64,000 nucleotides of DNA, taken from Thermogemmatispora onikobensis. GTDB taxonomy: Bacteria > Chloroflexota > Ktedonobacteria > Ktedonobacterales > Ktedonobacteraceae. How positions within the stretch are numbered: position 1 is the stretch's first letter; each line of letters begins with the position of its first letter. Shown here piece after piece: positions 18,119 through 27,635 of the stretch. The DNA lies in NCBI RefSeq assembly GCF_001748285.1, contig NZ_BDGT01000031.1, forward strand, positions 1 through 64,000, read 5' to 3'. Both the position numbers and the translations under genes were made by a program. A model generated the notes under the pieces. It was not told the DNA's origin and ran no database searches. It saw only the letters and a list, made by a program, of their open reading frames with translations.

Positions 18119-18808
18119 ATGAAGAAGGCACACATTCTGATTGTTGACGACGATAGCCGCCTGGTCAACACACTGCGGCGCACCCTGATCTACGAGGGCT
18201 TCCAGGTCTCGACGGCCTTTGACGGACAAAGTGCGCTGGAGGCGGTACGGGCGGCTGTGCCCGATCTGGTCATTCTCGATATCATGCTCCCCGGCCTCGA
18301 CGGTCTGCAGGTCTGTCGCCACCTGCGCGAGGCCAGGGAGCGTGTTGCCATTTTAATGCTCACGGCGCGTGATGCGGTGAAGGATCGCGTACAGGGGCTA
18401 GAGCTGGGGGCGGATGACTATCTTGTCAAGCCCTTTGCGCTTGAAGAGCTGCTGGCGCGTGTCAAAGCGCTGCTGAGGCGCGCAGCTCCGCCTGCCCTCA
18501 GCCGTGAGGTGCTATGCTTTGCCGATCTGGAGCTGGACACGGCCACGCGCCAGGCCCGGCGCGGCGAGCGTCTGATTGAGTTGAGCACGACGGAGTATGA
18601 GCTGCTGGTACTCTTTCTGCGCAATCCGCAGGTGGTGTTGACGCGCGCTTTCTTGATGGAACAGATCTGGGGGTATGATTTTGAGGGGAGTCCGAATATT
18701 CTCGAAGTCTATGTTGGGCGCCTGCGCAATAAGCTGGAGCAGCAAGGGGAGAAGCGGCTGATTCAGACGGTGCGCGGCGCTGGCTATGTCTTGCGGCTTT
18801 CCGAGTAA
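18119..18808 (+). CDS. OmpR/PhoB-family response regulator
   Basis: The 229-aa product starts at [14 protein letters not shown]. The receiver domain (1-120) has acidic residues Asp10-12, phospho-acceptor Asp54 in [10 protein letters not shown], Thr in ILMLTARD and Lys in DYLVKPF. The C-terminal winged helix (130-229) has [14 protein letters not shown] and [17 protein letters not shown]. Longer upstream readings lack ribosome sites. It is followed after 19 nt by a histidine kinase, its obvious partner. Targets are unknown. Confidence 0.95.
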   Translation: MKKAHILIVDDDSRLVNTLRRTLIYEGFQVSTAFDGQSALEAVRAAVPDLVILDIMLPGLDGLQVCRHLREARERVAILMLTARDAVKDRVQGLELGADDYLVKPFALEELLARVKALLRRAAPPALSREVLCFADLELDTATRQARRGERLIELSTTEYELLVLFLRNPQVVLTRAFLMEQIWGYDFEGSPNILEVYVGRLRNKLEQQGEKRLIQTVRGAGYVLRLSE

Positions 18809-18827
18809 GGGGAGCCGGAGGAGGGCG

Positions 18828-20492
18828 ATGGTAGCGATGGCAGCGATGGTAGCAATGGCGCCGAGGGCCTGGAGGGTGCTCCCGCTGCAGGTGCGCCTGA
18901 CACTGGTCTATATGCTGCTGCTGGGGCTGGCGCTGGCTGCTTTCGGGTGGCCCGTCTACCGGCAGGCTGAGCGCACGGCCTATCAGGGGCTGGATGATCT
19001 GCTACGCAGCCGTGCTGCAAGCGTGCGCTTTGGAAAGATCCTCTGGGCCAGTGAGTGTAGTGCTTCTGCGCAGGAGTCCTTGCCGCGGGAGCTGCCTGTG
19101 CTCCTCAACGGGGTTGACACGCTGGGGGCGGGGGTCTCGATCGAGGTGCTGAGCGCGACGGGAAAACTGCTGGCCACGACCTCGGGGGCCGGGGCGGCGG
19201 CTGCCGCGAACGCCAACCCGCTGGAGGCGCTGGTGTATCTTGATCCGGGCAGCATGACACCTCTTCCCCAGCCGGTGCCCTGGGATGCTGCCGCGTTTCG
19301 GCAAGTTATCCAGAGCAGTCGCAACGAGTCCGTGGCGGCGGGGGAGGAGGGCCTCTTCACCACCCTTTCCTATGGTGGCCGTCATGTGCGCGTCTACACC
19401 CTGCTCAGCGGTCCTGGTTGCCAGGGGGCCTATCACGTGATCCAGGTAGCGCGCTCGGAGCAGGATATCGAGCAGTGGCTGACCTGGTTGCGCGCAGCGC
19501 TCCTCGGAGGGGCTGCGCTGACGCTGCTACTTGCCATGCTGGGAGGCTCGTTTCTGACGCGGGGGCCGCTGCGGGCCATGCAGCGCATCACGCGCACAGC
19601 CCGGCAGATTAAGGATGCGCGTGATTTTAGCCAGCGGCTGCCTCTGGATGGTGGTGAGTTGGAAGGAAGTAAGGAGCTGGGGGAGCTGGCTCGCACACTG
19701 AATAGTATGTTAGCCGCCTTGGAAGAGGCTTATCGTGCTCAGCAGCGTTTTATCGCCGACGCTTCCCATGAGTTGCGGGCCCCTGTGACCTCCATTCGTT
19801 GCAACCTTGATCTGCTGGCGCGTGCGCCTGATCTGCCAGCTAGCGAGGTGCAGGCGGCGCTGGAAGATGCCCGCGCGGAGGCCCAGCGCATGGGGCGTCT
19901 GATTCAGGACCTGTTGTTACTGGCGCGTAGCGATGAGCAGCAGCGGCTGCGTGTCGGTGGCGGGCAGGAGTGGCAGGCAGCGCAACGTTCCTTGTCGCGT
20001 GTGCCGCTTGACGATCTGCTGCTGGAGGTCTTCCATCAATACCGGCGGCTGAGCCGGCCCGAGCGGTCCGAGGGCCAGGGGACTCTCGACGAGGGTGATT
20101 GCGGGCCACGGCTGGTGCTGCTGCAGACGGAGCCGGTGCAGGTCTATGGCGATGCTGACGCTCTCAAGCAGGCCCTGATCGCCCTGGTGGATAACGCGCT
20201 CAAGTATACTCCTGCCCAAGGGACGGTCTCGCTGGCGCTCTCGATCGAGGGGGGGCAGGCGCAACTACGGGTGAGCGATACGGGGATCGGCATTGCGCCC
20301 GAGGACCTGCCCTATGTCTTCGAGCGCTTCTATCGGGCCGATCGGGCGCGCAGTCGCGACCGCGGTGGTAGTGGGCTGGGGTTAGCCATTGTGCGCAGTA
20401 TTGTGCAGGCGCATGGGGGCAGTGTCAGCGTTGAGAGCACACTGGGCCAGGGCAGCACGTTTGCAATCAGGTTGCCGTTGGCGGAGCCGTAG
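18828..20492 (+). CDS. Sensor histidine kinase
   Basis: The 554-aa membrane kinase partners the preceding regulator. The order is: transmembrane helix near residues 20-45, an extracytoplasmic sensor of about 180 residues, a second helix (ALLGGAALTLLLAMLGGSFL), a HAMP-type linker, HisKA with phospho-acceptor His314 in FIADASHELRAPVTSIR, and an ATPase domain with DNALKYTP, DTGIGI and GSGLGLAIV. The ATG at 18828 follows GGAGGAGGG. The N-terminus has a short codon repeat giving MVAMAAMVAMAP. The 3' end overlaps the facing glycosyltransferase gene by 26 nt. The signal sensed is unknown. Confidence 0.93.
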   Translation: MVAMAAMVAMAPRAWRVLPLQVRLTLVYMLLLGLALAAFGWPVYRQAERTAYQGLDDLLRSRAASVRFGKILWASECSASAQESLPRELPVLLNGVDTLGAGVSIEVLSATGKLLATTSGAGAAAAANANPLEALVYLDPGSMTPLPQPVPWDAAAFRQVIQSSRNESVAAGEEGLFTTLSYGGRHVRVYTLLSGPGCQGAYHVIQVARSEQDIEQWLTWLRAALLGGAALTLLLAMLGGSFLTRGPLRAMQRITRTARQIKDARDFSQRLPLDGGELEGSKELGELARTLNSMLAALEEAYRAQQRFIADASHELRAPVTSIRCNLDLLARAPDLPASEVQAALEDARAEAQRMGRLIQDLLLLARSDEQQRLRVGGGQEWQAAQRSLSRVPLDDLLLEVFHQYRRLSRPERSEGQGTLDEGDCGPRLVLLQTEPVQVYGDADALKQALIALVDNALKYTPAQGTVSLALSIEGGQAQLRVSDTGIGIAPEDLPYVFERFYRADRARSRDRGGSGLGLAIVRSIVQAHGGSVSVESTLGQGSTFAIRLPLAEP

Positions 20493-22209
20493 GGACCAGC
20501 GTTGACAACCGGCTGCTGGCAGTGGCCGGGGAGCGCTCTGAGGAGATCTCTGGTGCAACAGCGTAGAGGCGCACACTGATGTCCCCGGCGCTGCTCATGG
20601 AGGCCAACAGGCGGTAGTGGTGGTCCAGCCAGCTCTCAACGGCGCTGACTTGCTGGGCAGCCTGGCTATCGGGGACGCGCCCGACGATGTAGAAGAGGCG
20701 CGGGTGTTGGCGGGCGTAGGCGGCGACGGCGTTGATGTCGAGGGCGGCGTCTGGTGTGCGTCCCGGGGCGGCGTAGCCACTGTCGGTCTGCCAGGAGAGT
20801 AGGTTGCCCGGGGCGTCATTGGTGAAGTGGGCCTGGCTGATGGGGTAGGCGGCGAAATAGTATTCGAAGGAGACCTGACAGCCCTGGATAGTGTTGTAGC
20901 AGACAAGGCCGTCGTTGGGCTGGTAGTGGTGCTGGAGCCACATGGCAGCGCTGCGCCGGTCTTCGAGCTGGGCGTGTGGGTAGTAGTTGAGAGCATTGAC
21001 GAAGGAGAGGGCGACGAGGAGGAGAGCGAGCGCTCCCTGGAGCAGACGCGGACGCACGAGTGAGAGGCCCAGGGCGCTGAGGAGGGCGAAGGCGGGCATG
21101 GTGACTACCAGGTAGCGGGAGGAGAAGAGGCGGGCTGGTCCGAGTGAGAGGCCGAAGCTGAGCAGAATGGTCACGATGAACCAGCAGCTGATGAGCCAAA
21201 GCAGCGGCAGGTGATCAGCGGCCAGATGCCTGGCATAGGCCAGCCAGCGATTGCCGTGCTGGACAGAGAAGGCTAAGCCCTGACGTTCGGCCCGGCGCAG
21301 GATGAGGGCCAGCGGGATCAGTAGCAGGGCTGGCAGGCAGCTCAGGACCAGCAGGGTCACGAGTGGATGATCGCCGCCGAGCATGACGGCCAGCAGGTTG
21401 AGCAGGTCGTGGAAATGCGGCTGTGCCAGCCAGTCGGTCTTACCAGTTTGCCTGGCGACGGGGATCAGCGGGAGGGCGAGCAGGCCAATAGCGACGAGGG
21501 CGCTGGCGATGAGCTTCCAGCGCTGGCGGGCGTCTTCGCGCCAGGCTGTGGGCAGCAGCCAGAGGCCGGCAATGGTTACAAGCTGGATGAAGAAGATGAC
21601 CAGGCTGAAGAGCTGGGCGTAGAAGGCCAGGGTGGTGGTGACCACGTAGAGGGTCCACCAGCCGGCCAGGCGTCGGCGGGCGGTGTAGCAGGCAGCCAGG
21701 GCGTACCAGGAGAGGGTGAGCAGCAGAAGCTGCAGGGCGTAGGCCCGCGTTTGCTGGGCGTAGATGAGCGTCGAGTAGTTGAGCAGGTAGAGCAGGGCGG
21801 CGCAAAGACCGGCGGTGACGCTGAGGTAGCGTTTGCCGAAGAGGTAGACGACAACGACGCTGAGGGCGGCGCAGATGGCCGAGGGGAGGCGGACGATGAA
21901 TTCGGTGGGTGCCAGCCCGAGAGCGCCGGTGAGTTGCAGCCAGAAATGCAGTAGGAGATAATACAGCTCCATATTCGGCTCAGGTCCCCAGATGGCTTGC
22001 CAGAGCCGCGGCAGTGGTTGGCGCGCCAGTTCGACGGAGAAGGCTTCGTCAAACCAGAGGCTGGGCGATCCCAGAGCATGCAAGTAGAGCAGCAAGGCGA
22101 GTAAGAACAAACAGCTGACGGGTAGCCAGGCTATGGCCAGGTCAAGCGACGCGCGCGAGCGAAGCTGCGAGCTGAGTGGGCCGAAGGACTTCCGTGCGAC
22201 AGGGTTCAT
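20467..22209 (-). CDS. GT39-family membrane glycosyltransferase (ArnT/PMT-like)
   Basis: The 580-aa protein has about 11 membrane helices. Its first extracytoplasmic loop holds SLWFDEAFSVELARQPLPRLW, where the Asp-Glu pair matches the catalytic DE of GT39/GT-C enzymes that use lipid-linked sugars. RLPSAICAALSVVVVYLFGKRY and AALLYLLNYSTLIYAQQTRAYALQ are typical of the family. A hydrophilic C-terminal domain of about 140 residues follows. The ATG at 22209 has GGGTGAGG upstream, better supported than the earlier in-frame ATG at 22272. The acceptor is unknown; protein or lipid glycosylation is likely. Confidence 0.88.
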   Translation of the reverse strand: MNPVARKSFGPLSSQLRSRASLDLAIAWLPVSCLFLLALLLYLHALGSPSLWFDEAFSVELARQPLPRLWQAIWGPEPNMELYYLLLHFWLQLTGALGLAPTEFIVRLPSAICAALSVVVVYLFGKRYLSVTAGLCAALLYLLNYSTLIYAQQTRAYALQLLLLTLSWYALAACYTARRRLAGWWTLYVVTTTLAFYAQLFSLVIFFIQLVTIAGLWLLPTAWREDARQRWKLIASALVAIGLLALPLIPVARQTGKTDWLAQPHFHDLLNLLAVMLGGDHPLVTLLVLSCLPALLLIPLALILRRAERQGLAFSVQHGNRWLAYARHLAADHLPLLWLISCWFIVTILLSFGLSLGPARLFSSRYLVVTMPAFALLSALGLSLVRPRLLQGALALLLVALSFVNALNYYPHAQLEDRRSAAMWLQHHYQPNDGLVCYNTIQGCQVSFEYYFAAYPISQAHFTNDAPGNLLSWQTDSGYAAPGRTPDAALDINAVAAYARQHPRLFYIVGRVPDSQAAQQVSAVESWLDHHYRLLASMSSAGDISVRLYAVAPEISSERSPATASSRLSTLVPTAPPTAT

Positions 22210-22450
22210 TGTGGCCTCACCCTTTATGAGTAGAGTCAGAGTCAAGAGCAGACTATCGATATGGATGAGCATAGCATAAGCAAGCGAGAGGCAAAAGTGA
22301 GCAGGACAGAGGTAATGGAGAGGGCAGGTAGAGGAGGCAGCCGTGGGCAGTCGGGGAAAGGTAGCTGAGGCACTGGGGCTAGCAATGGAGGCGTGCTAGC
22401 TAGGTAGGAGCCTCTGACTCGTGCTGTAGGGATGCTCGGTCAGGGGGTAC

Positions 22451-22626
22451 TCGGCCTGGCTCCAACCGCGGAGACGACGGTAGGTGTGGATGAGGTGGCC
22501 GGAAAGCATTCTTGGATAACAAGAACGAAGGCATTCTCCGCTTCTGATAGGTAGCATAGTGTGCCATCATAAGGAACATGTAGTACCGTTTTTAGCTCTA
22601 GTCTTCCTGCTATGGTAAGAGCCAGG
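22451..22626 (-). pseudogene. Broken duplicate of the 5' end of the neighbouring XRE regulator gene
   Basis: This stretch aligns with 23769-23940, the start and upstream region of the XRE/TPR gene, at roughly 85-90 percent by eye. The aligned part includes the stretch coding for HLIRTYRRLRGWSQA. An extra C in the copy shifts the frame after the equivalent of the sixth codon, and the start codon is changed to TTG. It is a decayed partial duplication. Confidence 0.75.
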
Positions 22627-22672
22627 CACGAGCAGGCTGGCCTGGAACGATCATGCTGTGCTCTCAGGCTGA

Positions 22673-23839
22673 TTATTCTAGCTTCCTTCTTGCCTCAGAC
22701 AAGGCGTCTTTCAAAGTATCAAGACGTTTATCCTTCCCGATGGGGAGTACGCGCAAGCGCTGATACGTTTTTTCGACCCAGCCTAGCTGACGTCTTGATT
22801 GATAGGAGGTGGCTAGTTCTATCCCTTTCAAGGACAGAGAGATTCCCTCATCTAGCTCTCCCAGGCGTAGGTAAGCCTCTCCCTTATCAATCAAGTACGC
22901 TCCCTGCTCTCGCAGTGGCCTGAATGGGCGCAATTTGTCTGTCTGCTCATAGACCTTGAGAGCCTCGGCAGGTTTCCACAACTCTGAGAAGCCACCGGCC
23001 TTAGCCCAGAGGACATCATCGAGGCTGAAATCGTTGGCCAGTCCGGCGAGGCTGTCCTGCTGGCTGGAGGCCAGATCGAGGGCCTGCTCGATGCAACGCA
23101 GAAAAGGGGTTTCCTGGCCGCTGTCCGCGTAGACCGTGGAGAGATGGACGTAGTACATGCCCTGGGTGGCCGGGCTGGTGCTACCCAGATGCTGGCGAGC
23201 GGCCTCGAAGCAGCGGATGGCCGTTTCGAAGCGGCCCCGCTTGCGCAAGAGGCTGCCCTGATAGACCATGCCGATGGTGAGCAGATCGGGGTCACGAAGC
23301 TCCTCGCCGAGGGCGATGGCTTCGGAGAAGTGGCCGGCGGCGGCAGCCAGGTCGAGGCGGTCGACGGCCATGCGTCCGAGCATCTGGTGGGCGTAGGCGA
23401 GCAGCTGCTGAGCGGGTTTGAGGAGGTCGCCGTGGTAAGAGATGAGGGCCTGGTCGAGTTGGGAAACGAGGTCGTGGAGCTTGTCTTGGAGGGAGGGGGC
23501 TTGATCGGCGATCCAGAGCAGGTAAGAGAGCTGGACCATGTCGCGGCTAGGGGCGAGGAGCATCTGGAGGATGGCGCTATCGGCTTGTTCGGGGCGCTGG
23601 ATCTGGATGGTGCGGCGAGGGATGCCGCGCCCGATGGCGTCGAGCTGGTCTTGAGGGATGTCGAGGAGGTCGGCGAGGCGCAAGACCTGCTGGAGGCTGT
23701 CGAGCTTACGTTTGCCGCGTTCGATCTGGGAGACGTATTCACGGCTGTAGCCCCAGCGTTGGGCCAGGTCGGCCTGGCTCCAACCGCGGAGACGACGGTA
23801 GGTGCGGATGAGGTGGCCGAAAGTATTCTTGGGTAACAT
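22673..23839 (-). CDS. XRE-type regulator with C-terminal tetratricopeptide region
   Basis: The 388-aa product has an N-terminal Cro/CI helix-turn-helix (FGHLIRTYRRLRGWSQADLAQ... YVSQIERGKRKL). About 300 residues of helical TPR-like repeats follow (AAAAGHFSEAIALGEELRD, GRFETAIRCFEAARQHLG, GEAYLRLGELDEGISLSLKG). This is the peptide-sensing or protein-sensing layout seen in Rgg/PlcR-like and actinobacterial XRE-TPR regulators. The start is at 23839 with GGAGGATG 8 nt upstream. It is divergent from two small unknown genes, the likely targets. A frameshifted copy of its first 60 nt and promoter lies just downstream. Confidence 0.88.
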   Translation of the reverse strand: MLPKNTFGHLIRTYRRLRGWSQADLAQRWGYSREYVSQIERGKRKLDSLQQVLRLADLLDIPQDQLDAIGRGIPRRTIQIQRPEQADSAILQMLLAPSRDMVQLSYLLWIADQAPSLQDKLHDLVSQLDQALISYHGDLLKPAQQLLAYAHQMLGRMAVDRLDLAAAAGHFSEAIALGEELRDPDLLTIGMVYQGSLLRKRGRFETAIRCFEAARQHLGSTSPATQGMYYVHLSTVYADSGQETPFLRCIEQALDLASSQQDSLAGLANDFSLDDVLWAKAGGFSELWKPAEALKVYEQTDKLRPFRPLREQGAYLIDKGEAYLRLGELDEGISLSLKGIELATSYQSRRQLGWVEKTYQRLRVLPIGKDKRLDTLKDALSEARRKLE

Positions 23840-24018
23840 AACGAAGGCATCCTCCGCTTCTAATAGGTGACATTGTGTGCCGTCGTAAGGAACATGTAGC
23901 ACCGTTATCGCCCTGATATTCCTGCTATGATACAAGTCAGAGAAGCATCTGACTATCTCGATGGACAGTATAGTCGTTCGACGAAGATACTGACAAGTAG
24001 AGAGGAGGAAACTTCAAC

Positions 24019-24240
24019 ATGGCCACCGCGCCCCAGCCCTGTCTCCCAAGCGTAGCGAGCAAACAGCCGCTCTGCGAGCGCTGCCTCTGCCGCAGCCTCT
24101 ATCTCACCCAGCCGCAGCTTGCCGCCGTCAACCATCTCCCTCGCGAGCAGGTGGCCGAGACTCTCGCCGCTCTGTCCCAGGAATGGGAGCGCCTGCGCAC
24201 CAGCAGCGGAGGACTGGCCGTCTGGGGGCGCAAACCATGA
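24019..24240 (+). CDS. Small Cys-containing protein of unknown function (73 aa)
   Basis: Starts 9 nt after GAGGAGGAA. It encodes MATAPQPCLPSVASKQPLCERCLCRSL, with a Cys cluster C-x-x-C-x-C that could bind a metal. A short helical part follows (NHLPREQVAETLAALSQEWERLRT), resembling a small winged-helix end. It overlaps the next gene by 4 nt (ATGA), so translation is coupled. It is divergent from the XRE/TPR regulator. No family is recognised. Confidence 0.6.
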   Translation: MATAPQPCLPSVASKQPLCERCLCRSLYLTQPQLAAVNHLPREQVAETLAALSQEWERLRTSSGGLAVWGRKP

Positions 24241-24779
24241 GCCGGCGCCGTCCTTCTCCTCAAGAGCGCCAGCCGAGACGCCCGCGCCGCCGTTCGCTGC
24301 TGGCCGGCATGCCGCAGTTTCCACTGACCACCCTGGTTGAATGGGTCCTTGCCGGGCGTCTGCTGGCCGAACTCCAGGAGCAGCTCTTTGCCATGCTCTC
24401 CCCTGGCGGACAAGCCTGCTGGGAGCACTGGCTCCAGGCGCGAGAAGTTCTCTGGCTCCAGGGACCCATTGCCCGAGAGTTGAGTGATGAGGAGCGAGCC
24501 ACCCTGTGCGGCATGCGAGAAATAGAGGAAGTGCTCACCTTGCTGCAGCGGCGCTGCCAGCAGACGATGGCCAGCCGGACAGCCTGCCTGGTCTATTTCA
24601 CTGAGCCGGAAATGCACCAGGTCCGCTGGCTCCTGGGCCTGGTCGAAAGCTTACTGAGGCGCTTCTGCCATAGAGTGGAGACGAGAGATCTGTCGCTCGA
24701 ACTGCGCCTTGGGCGCAGCCTGCTGCGGCGCCTTGGGAGAACCCTGCGCGACCAGCCGCGGCGTGAGAGCCTCAACTGA
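24237..24779 (+). CDS. Uncharacterised 180-aa basic protein
   Basis: The ATG at 24237 overlaps the stop of the 73-aa gene. The first 25 residues are strongly basic (SRRRPSPQERQPRRPRRRS). The rest is Leu-rich and helical (LVEWVLAGRLLAELQEQLF, REIEEVLTLLQRRCQQTM, WLLGLVESLLRRF). No catalytic motif is visible. It appears to act together with the preceding Cys protein, under the divergent XRE/TPR regulator. The family is unknown. Confidence 0.6.
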   Translation: MSRRRPSPQERQPRRPRRRSLLAGMPQFPLTTLVEWVLAGRLLAELQEQLFAMLSPGGQACWEHWLQAREVLWLQGPIARELSDEERATLCGMREIEEVLTLLQRRCQQTMASRTACLVYFTEPEMHQVRWLLGLVESLLRRFCHRVETRDLSLELRLGRSLLRRLGRTLRDQPRRESLN

Positions 24780-24799
24780 GCCGTCCCCCAAAAGTGCCC

Positions 24800-24828
24800 T
24801 TGTCAGCCTGGGCTGGCTCCGCTACAAT
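24800..24828 (+). promoter_or_regulatory. Promoter of the biotin operon
   Basis: TTGTCA (24800-24805), 17 nt, TACAAT (24823-24828). It is about 107 nt before the bioF start. No clear BirA or BioR operator was noticed. Confidence 0.6.
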
Positions 24829-24935
24829 AGGACCGACCGCGTCGCCTCAGCGCCTCGCCGGAGCAGAGCGCAACCGGGGCCACGAGGCAGAGCGAGCCAG
24901 AGACATCACAGCAGTGAGCGAGGGGGACAGGTAGA

Positions 24936-26135
24936 ATGATGCAAGAGGGCAGGCCCCTGGATTTCATGCGCGAGCGGCTGGAGGCCCTGCGTGAGGCTCA
25001 ACTCTATCGGCGGCTGCGCCCGGAACTGGGGAGTAGCGAACCCTGGCTAGAGTGCAACGGGCATCGCCTGCTCAATCTCAGCTCCAACAATTATCTTGGC
25101 CTGGCCACCCATCCAGCCCTCAAAACAGCCGCCAAGCAGGCCAGCGAGCGCTACGGTTGCGGCGCCGGCTCCTCGCGGCTCATCGCCGGCAGCAGCGATC
25201 TCCACGCCGAACTAGAGCGGCGCCTCGCCCGCTTCAAAAGGAGCGAAAGCGCCCTTCTCTTCAACAGCGGCTACGTTGCTAATGTCGGCGTCATCACCGC
25301 CCTCGTCGGTCCCGGCGACCTCATCCTCAGCGATGCCCTCAACCATGCCAGCATCATCGACGGCTGTCGACTCAGCCGCGCCACCTGCAAAGTCTACCCG
25401 CACAACGACAGCGATACCGTTGCACAGCTGCTTGCCGAAGCATATCGCAGCGGGCAGTATCGCCGAATCCTCGTCGTCACTGACTCCGTCTTCAGCATGG
25501 ACGGCGACGTCGCTCCCCTGGGGGACCTGATCGCCCTCTGTCGTCAGTACGGCGCCCTCCTGCTCGTCGACGAAGCCCACGCCACTGGCTGTCTGGGACC
25601 GGGCGGGCGCGGGCTGCTGGCTACTGTAGCGAGCGACTACGAGGGCCTCATCGCCATCGGTACCCTCAGCAAAGCCCTCGGCAGCTTTGGCGCCTTCGTG
25701 ACCGGCCCGGTCCTGCTCACCGACTACCTGATCAACGTCGCGCGCCCCTTCATCTTCACCACTGCCCTACCTCCGCCGGTCATTGCTGCCTCCCTGGCCG
25801 CGCTCACCCTCCTTGAAGAGCAGCCCACACTCGTCGAGCGTCTCCAGGCCAACGCTGCCTACCTGCGTCGGGGACTGCAAGCCCTCGGCTATGACACCCT
25901 GACCTCCCGCACCCATATCGTGCCGGTGCTCGTCGGCGATGCCGGGCTGGCCCTCAAGATGGCGGCGCGCCTGCAAGATTATGGCGTCCTCGCCGTCGCC
26001 ATCCGTCCGCCAACGGTCCCAGCGGGCATGGCGCGCATCCGGGCCAGCGTCATGGCCGTGCACGAGCGCAGCGACCTCGATTTCGCCATAGAGGCCTTCG
26101 AGCGTGTCGGGGGCGAACTGAAGCTGCTCCGCTGA
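24936..26135 (+). CDS. bioF: 8-amino-7-oxononanoate synthase
   Basis: A PLP enzyme that joins pimeloyl thioester and L-alanine to make KAPA, the first ring-building step of biotin synthesis. The 399-aa product has [21 protein letters not shown] near the start, [27 protein letters not shown], the PLP contacts [12 protein letters not shown], and the Schiff-base Lys246 in [11 protein letters not shown]. It resembles 2-amino-3-ketobutyrate ligase, but the bioA-bioD-bioB context fixes it as BioF. GGGGGACAGG precedes the ATG pair. Confidence 0.93.
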   Translation: MMQEGRPLDFMRERLEALREAQLYRRLRPELGSSEPWLECNGHRLLNLSSNNYLGLATHPALKTAAKQASERYGCGAGSSRLIAGSSDLHAELERRLARFKRSESALLFNSGYVANVGVITALVGPGDLILSDALNHASIIDGCRLSRATCKVYPHNDSDTVAQLLAEAYRSGQYRRILVVTDSVFSMDGDVAPLGDLIALCRQYGALLLVDEAHATGCLGPGGRGLLATVASDYEGLIAIGTLSKALGSFGAFVTGPVLLTDYLINVARPFIFTTALPPPVIAASLAALTLLEEQPTLVERLQANAAYLRRGLQALGYDTLTSRTHIVPVLVGDAGLALKMAARLQDYGVLAVAIRPPTVPAGMARIRASVMAVHERSDLDFAIEAFERVGGELKLLR

Positions 26136-26267
26136 GCGCATGGGCCGGGCAGAGCTGAATCAGGCTCGGCCTGAGCAGCCCGAAGCAGGCCAGAACGCGG
26201 TAGAGGTGGAAGTCTGGACGTGCCGGCAGAGAGATGGAAAGAGACAACGGAGGAGAAAGGAGAAGCT

Positions 26268-27635
26268 ATGGCCTCTCACAGCGAGAGCATTCGCTGGCAG
26301 AATCTCGACAAAAGCGTCCTCTGGCATCCCTTCACCCAGCAAAGCGACTGGGAGGCGGAAGCCCAGCTTGTCATCGAGCGCGCCGATGGCTGCTATCTCA
26401 TCGATAGCGACAACAATCCCTATCTTGACGGCGTCTCATCGCTGTGGGTCAACATCCACGGCCATCGTCATCCGACCATCGATCAGGCCATTCGCGAGCA
26501 GCTAGAGCGCGTCGCCCACACCACCTTTCTCGGCCTGACCCACCCTCCTGGCATCGAACTGGCGCAGCGGCTCGTCGATCTCGCGCCGGGGCGCCTGCAG
26601 CGCGTCTTTTACTCCGACACCGGGGCTGCCGCAGTCGAGATCGCTCTGAAGATGGCTATCCAGTACTGGCAACAGTGTCCCTCGCCCCAGCCGCAGCGCA
26701 CCAAGTTTTTCGCCCTGCACAGCGCCTATCACGGCGACACCGTCGGCGCCATGAGCGTCGGCGGTATCGACATGTATCGTCGTTCCTATCTAGCGCTACT
26801 CTTCCCTCATGTTGAAGCTCGCAGCGCCTACTGCTATCGTTGCCATCTGCAAAAAAGCTATCCGGCCTGTCAGATGGCCTGTCTTGAAGAGGTGGAGCGA
26901 GTCATCAGCACCCATGCTCACGAGCTGGCGGCGGTCATCATGGAGCCATTGGTCCAGGCAGCGGCGGGCATCTATGTTTATCCCAAAGGCTACACGCGCG
27001 CCGTCTGGGAGATCGCCAAACGTCATGGCATCCTCTTCATCGCCGATGAAGTCGCCACCGGCTTCGGGCGCACCGGCAAGATGTTCGCCTGCGAGCACGA
27101 AGGTATCGAGCCTGACCTGATGGCCATCGGTAAGGGCCTGACCGGGGGCTATCTACCGCTGGCGGCCACCCTGGCCACCGAAGAGATCTATCGCGCCTTC
27201 CTTGGTCCTGGGCGCACCTTCTATCACGGCCACACCTATACCGGCAATCCGCTGGCCTGTGCGGCGGCCCTGGCCAACCTGAAGGTCTTCGAGCAGGAGG
27301 AGACTCTGCAGCGGCTGGAGCTGCGCATTGCCTTGATGGAGGAGTGGCTGCGCTCGTTCCGCGCTCTACCGATCGTCGGAGACATTCGCCAGTGCGGTTT
27401 TATGGTTGGGATCGAGCTGGTACAGGACAAGAAGACAAAGACGCCTTTCCCGCCCGAGCAGCGGGTGGCTGTGCGCGTTATCAAGGAAGCACGGAAGCGT
27501 GGCCTGATCTTACGTCCACTTGGCGATGTTCTGGTCATCATGCCGCCGCTGGCGATCTCGCATCCCGAGCTGGTGCGCTTATTGGACATTACGTATGCTG
27601 CTATCGAGAAAGTTGCGGAGGAAGTGCTCTCATGA
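26268..27635 (+). CDS. bioA: Adenosylmethionine-8-amino-7-oxononanoate aminotransferase
   Basis: Converts KAPA to DAPA with S-adenosylmethionine as the usual amino donor. The 455-aa class III aminotransferase starts at ATG 26268 after AAGGAGAAG. It has [11 protein letters not shown] near residue 18, [18 protein letters not shown], the PLP-binding [19 protein letters not shown] and the Schiff-base Lys289 in [19 protein letters not shown]. The WHPFTQ motif is characteristic of BioA. Its stop overlaps the bioD start (ATGA), showing tight coupling. Confidence 0.95.
   Translation: MASHSESIRWQNLDKSVLWHPFTQQSDWEAEAQLVIERADGCYLIDSDNNPYLDGVSSLWVNIHGHRHPTIDQAIREQLERVAHTTFLGLTHPPGIELAQRLVDLAPGRLQRVFYSDTGAAAVEIALKMAIQYWQQCPSPQPQRTKFFALHSAYHGDTVGAMSVGGIDMYRRSYLALLFPHVEARSAYCYRCHLQKSYPACQMACLEEVERVISTHAHELAAVIMEPLVQAAAGIYVYPKGYTRAVWEIAKRHGILFIADEVATGFGRTGKMFACEHEGIEPDLMAIGKGLTGGYLPLAATLATEEIYRAFLGPGRTFYHGHTYTGNPLACAAALANLKVFEQEETLQRLELRIALMEEWLRSFRALPIVGDIRQCGFMVGIELVQDKKTKTPFPPEQRVAVRVIKEARKRGLILRPLGDVLVIMPPLAISHPELVRLLDITYAAIEKVAEEVLS

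Noticed and set aside
18828-18863. Codon repeat at the kinase start giving MVAMAAMVAMAP
   Set aside because: Short, imperfect, and within a normal N-terminus; not enough to call a functional repeat.
21367-21954. 195-codon plus-strand frame
   Set aside because: Antisense shadow of the GT39 gene, rich in Glu, Gly and Gln as expected from its reverse strand.
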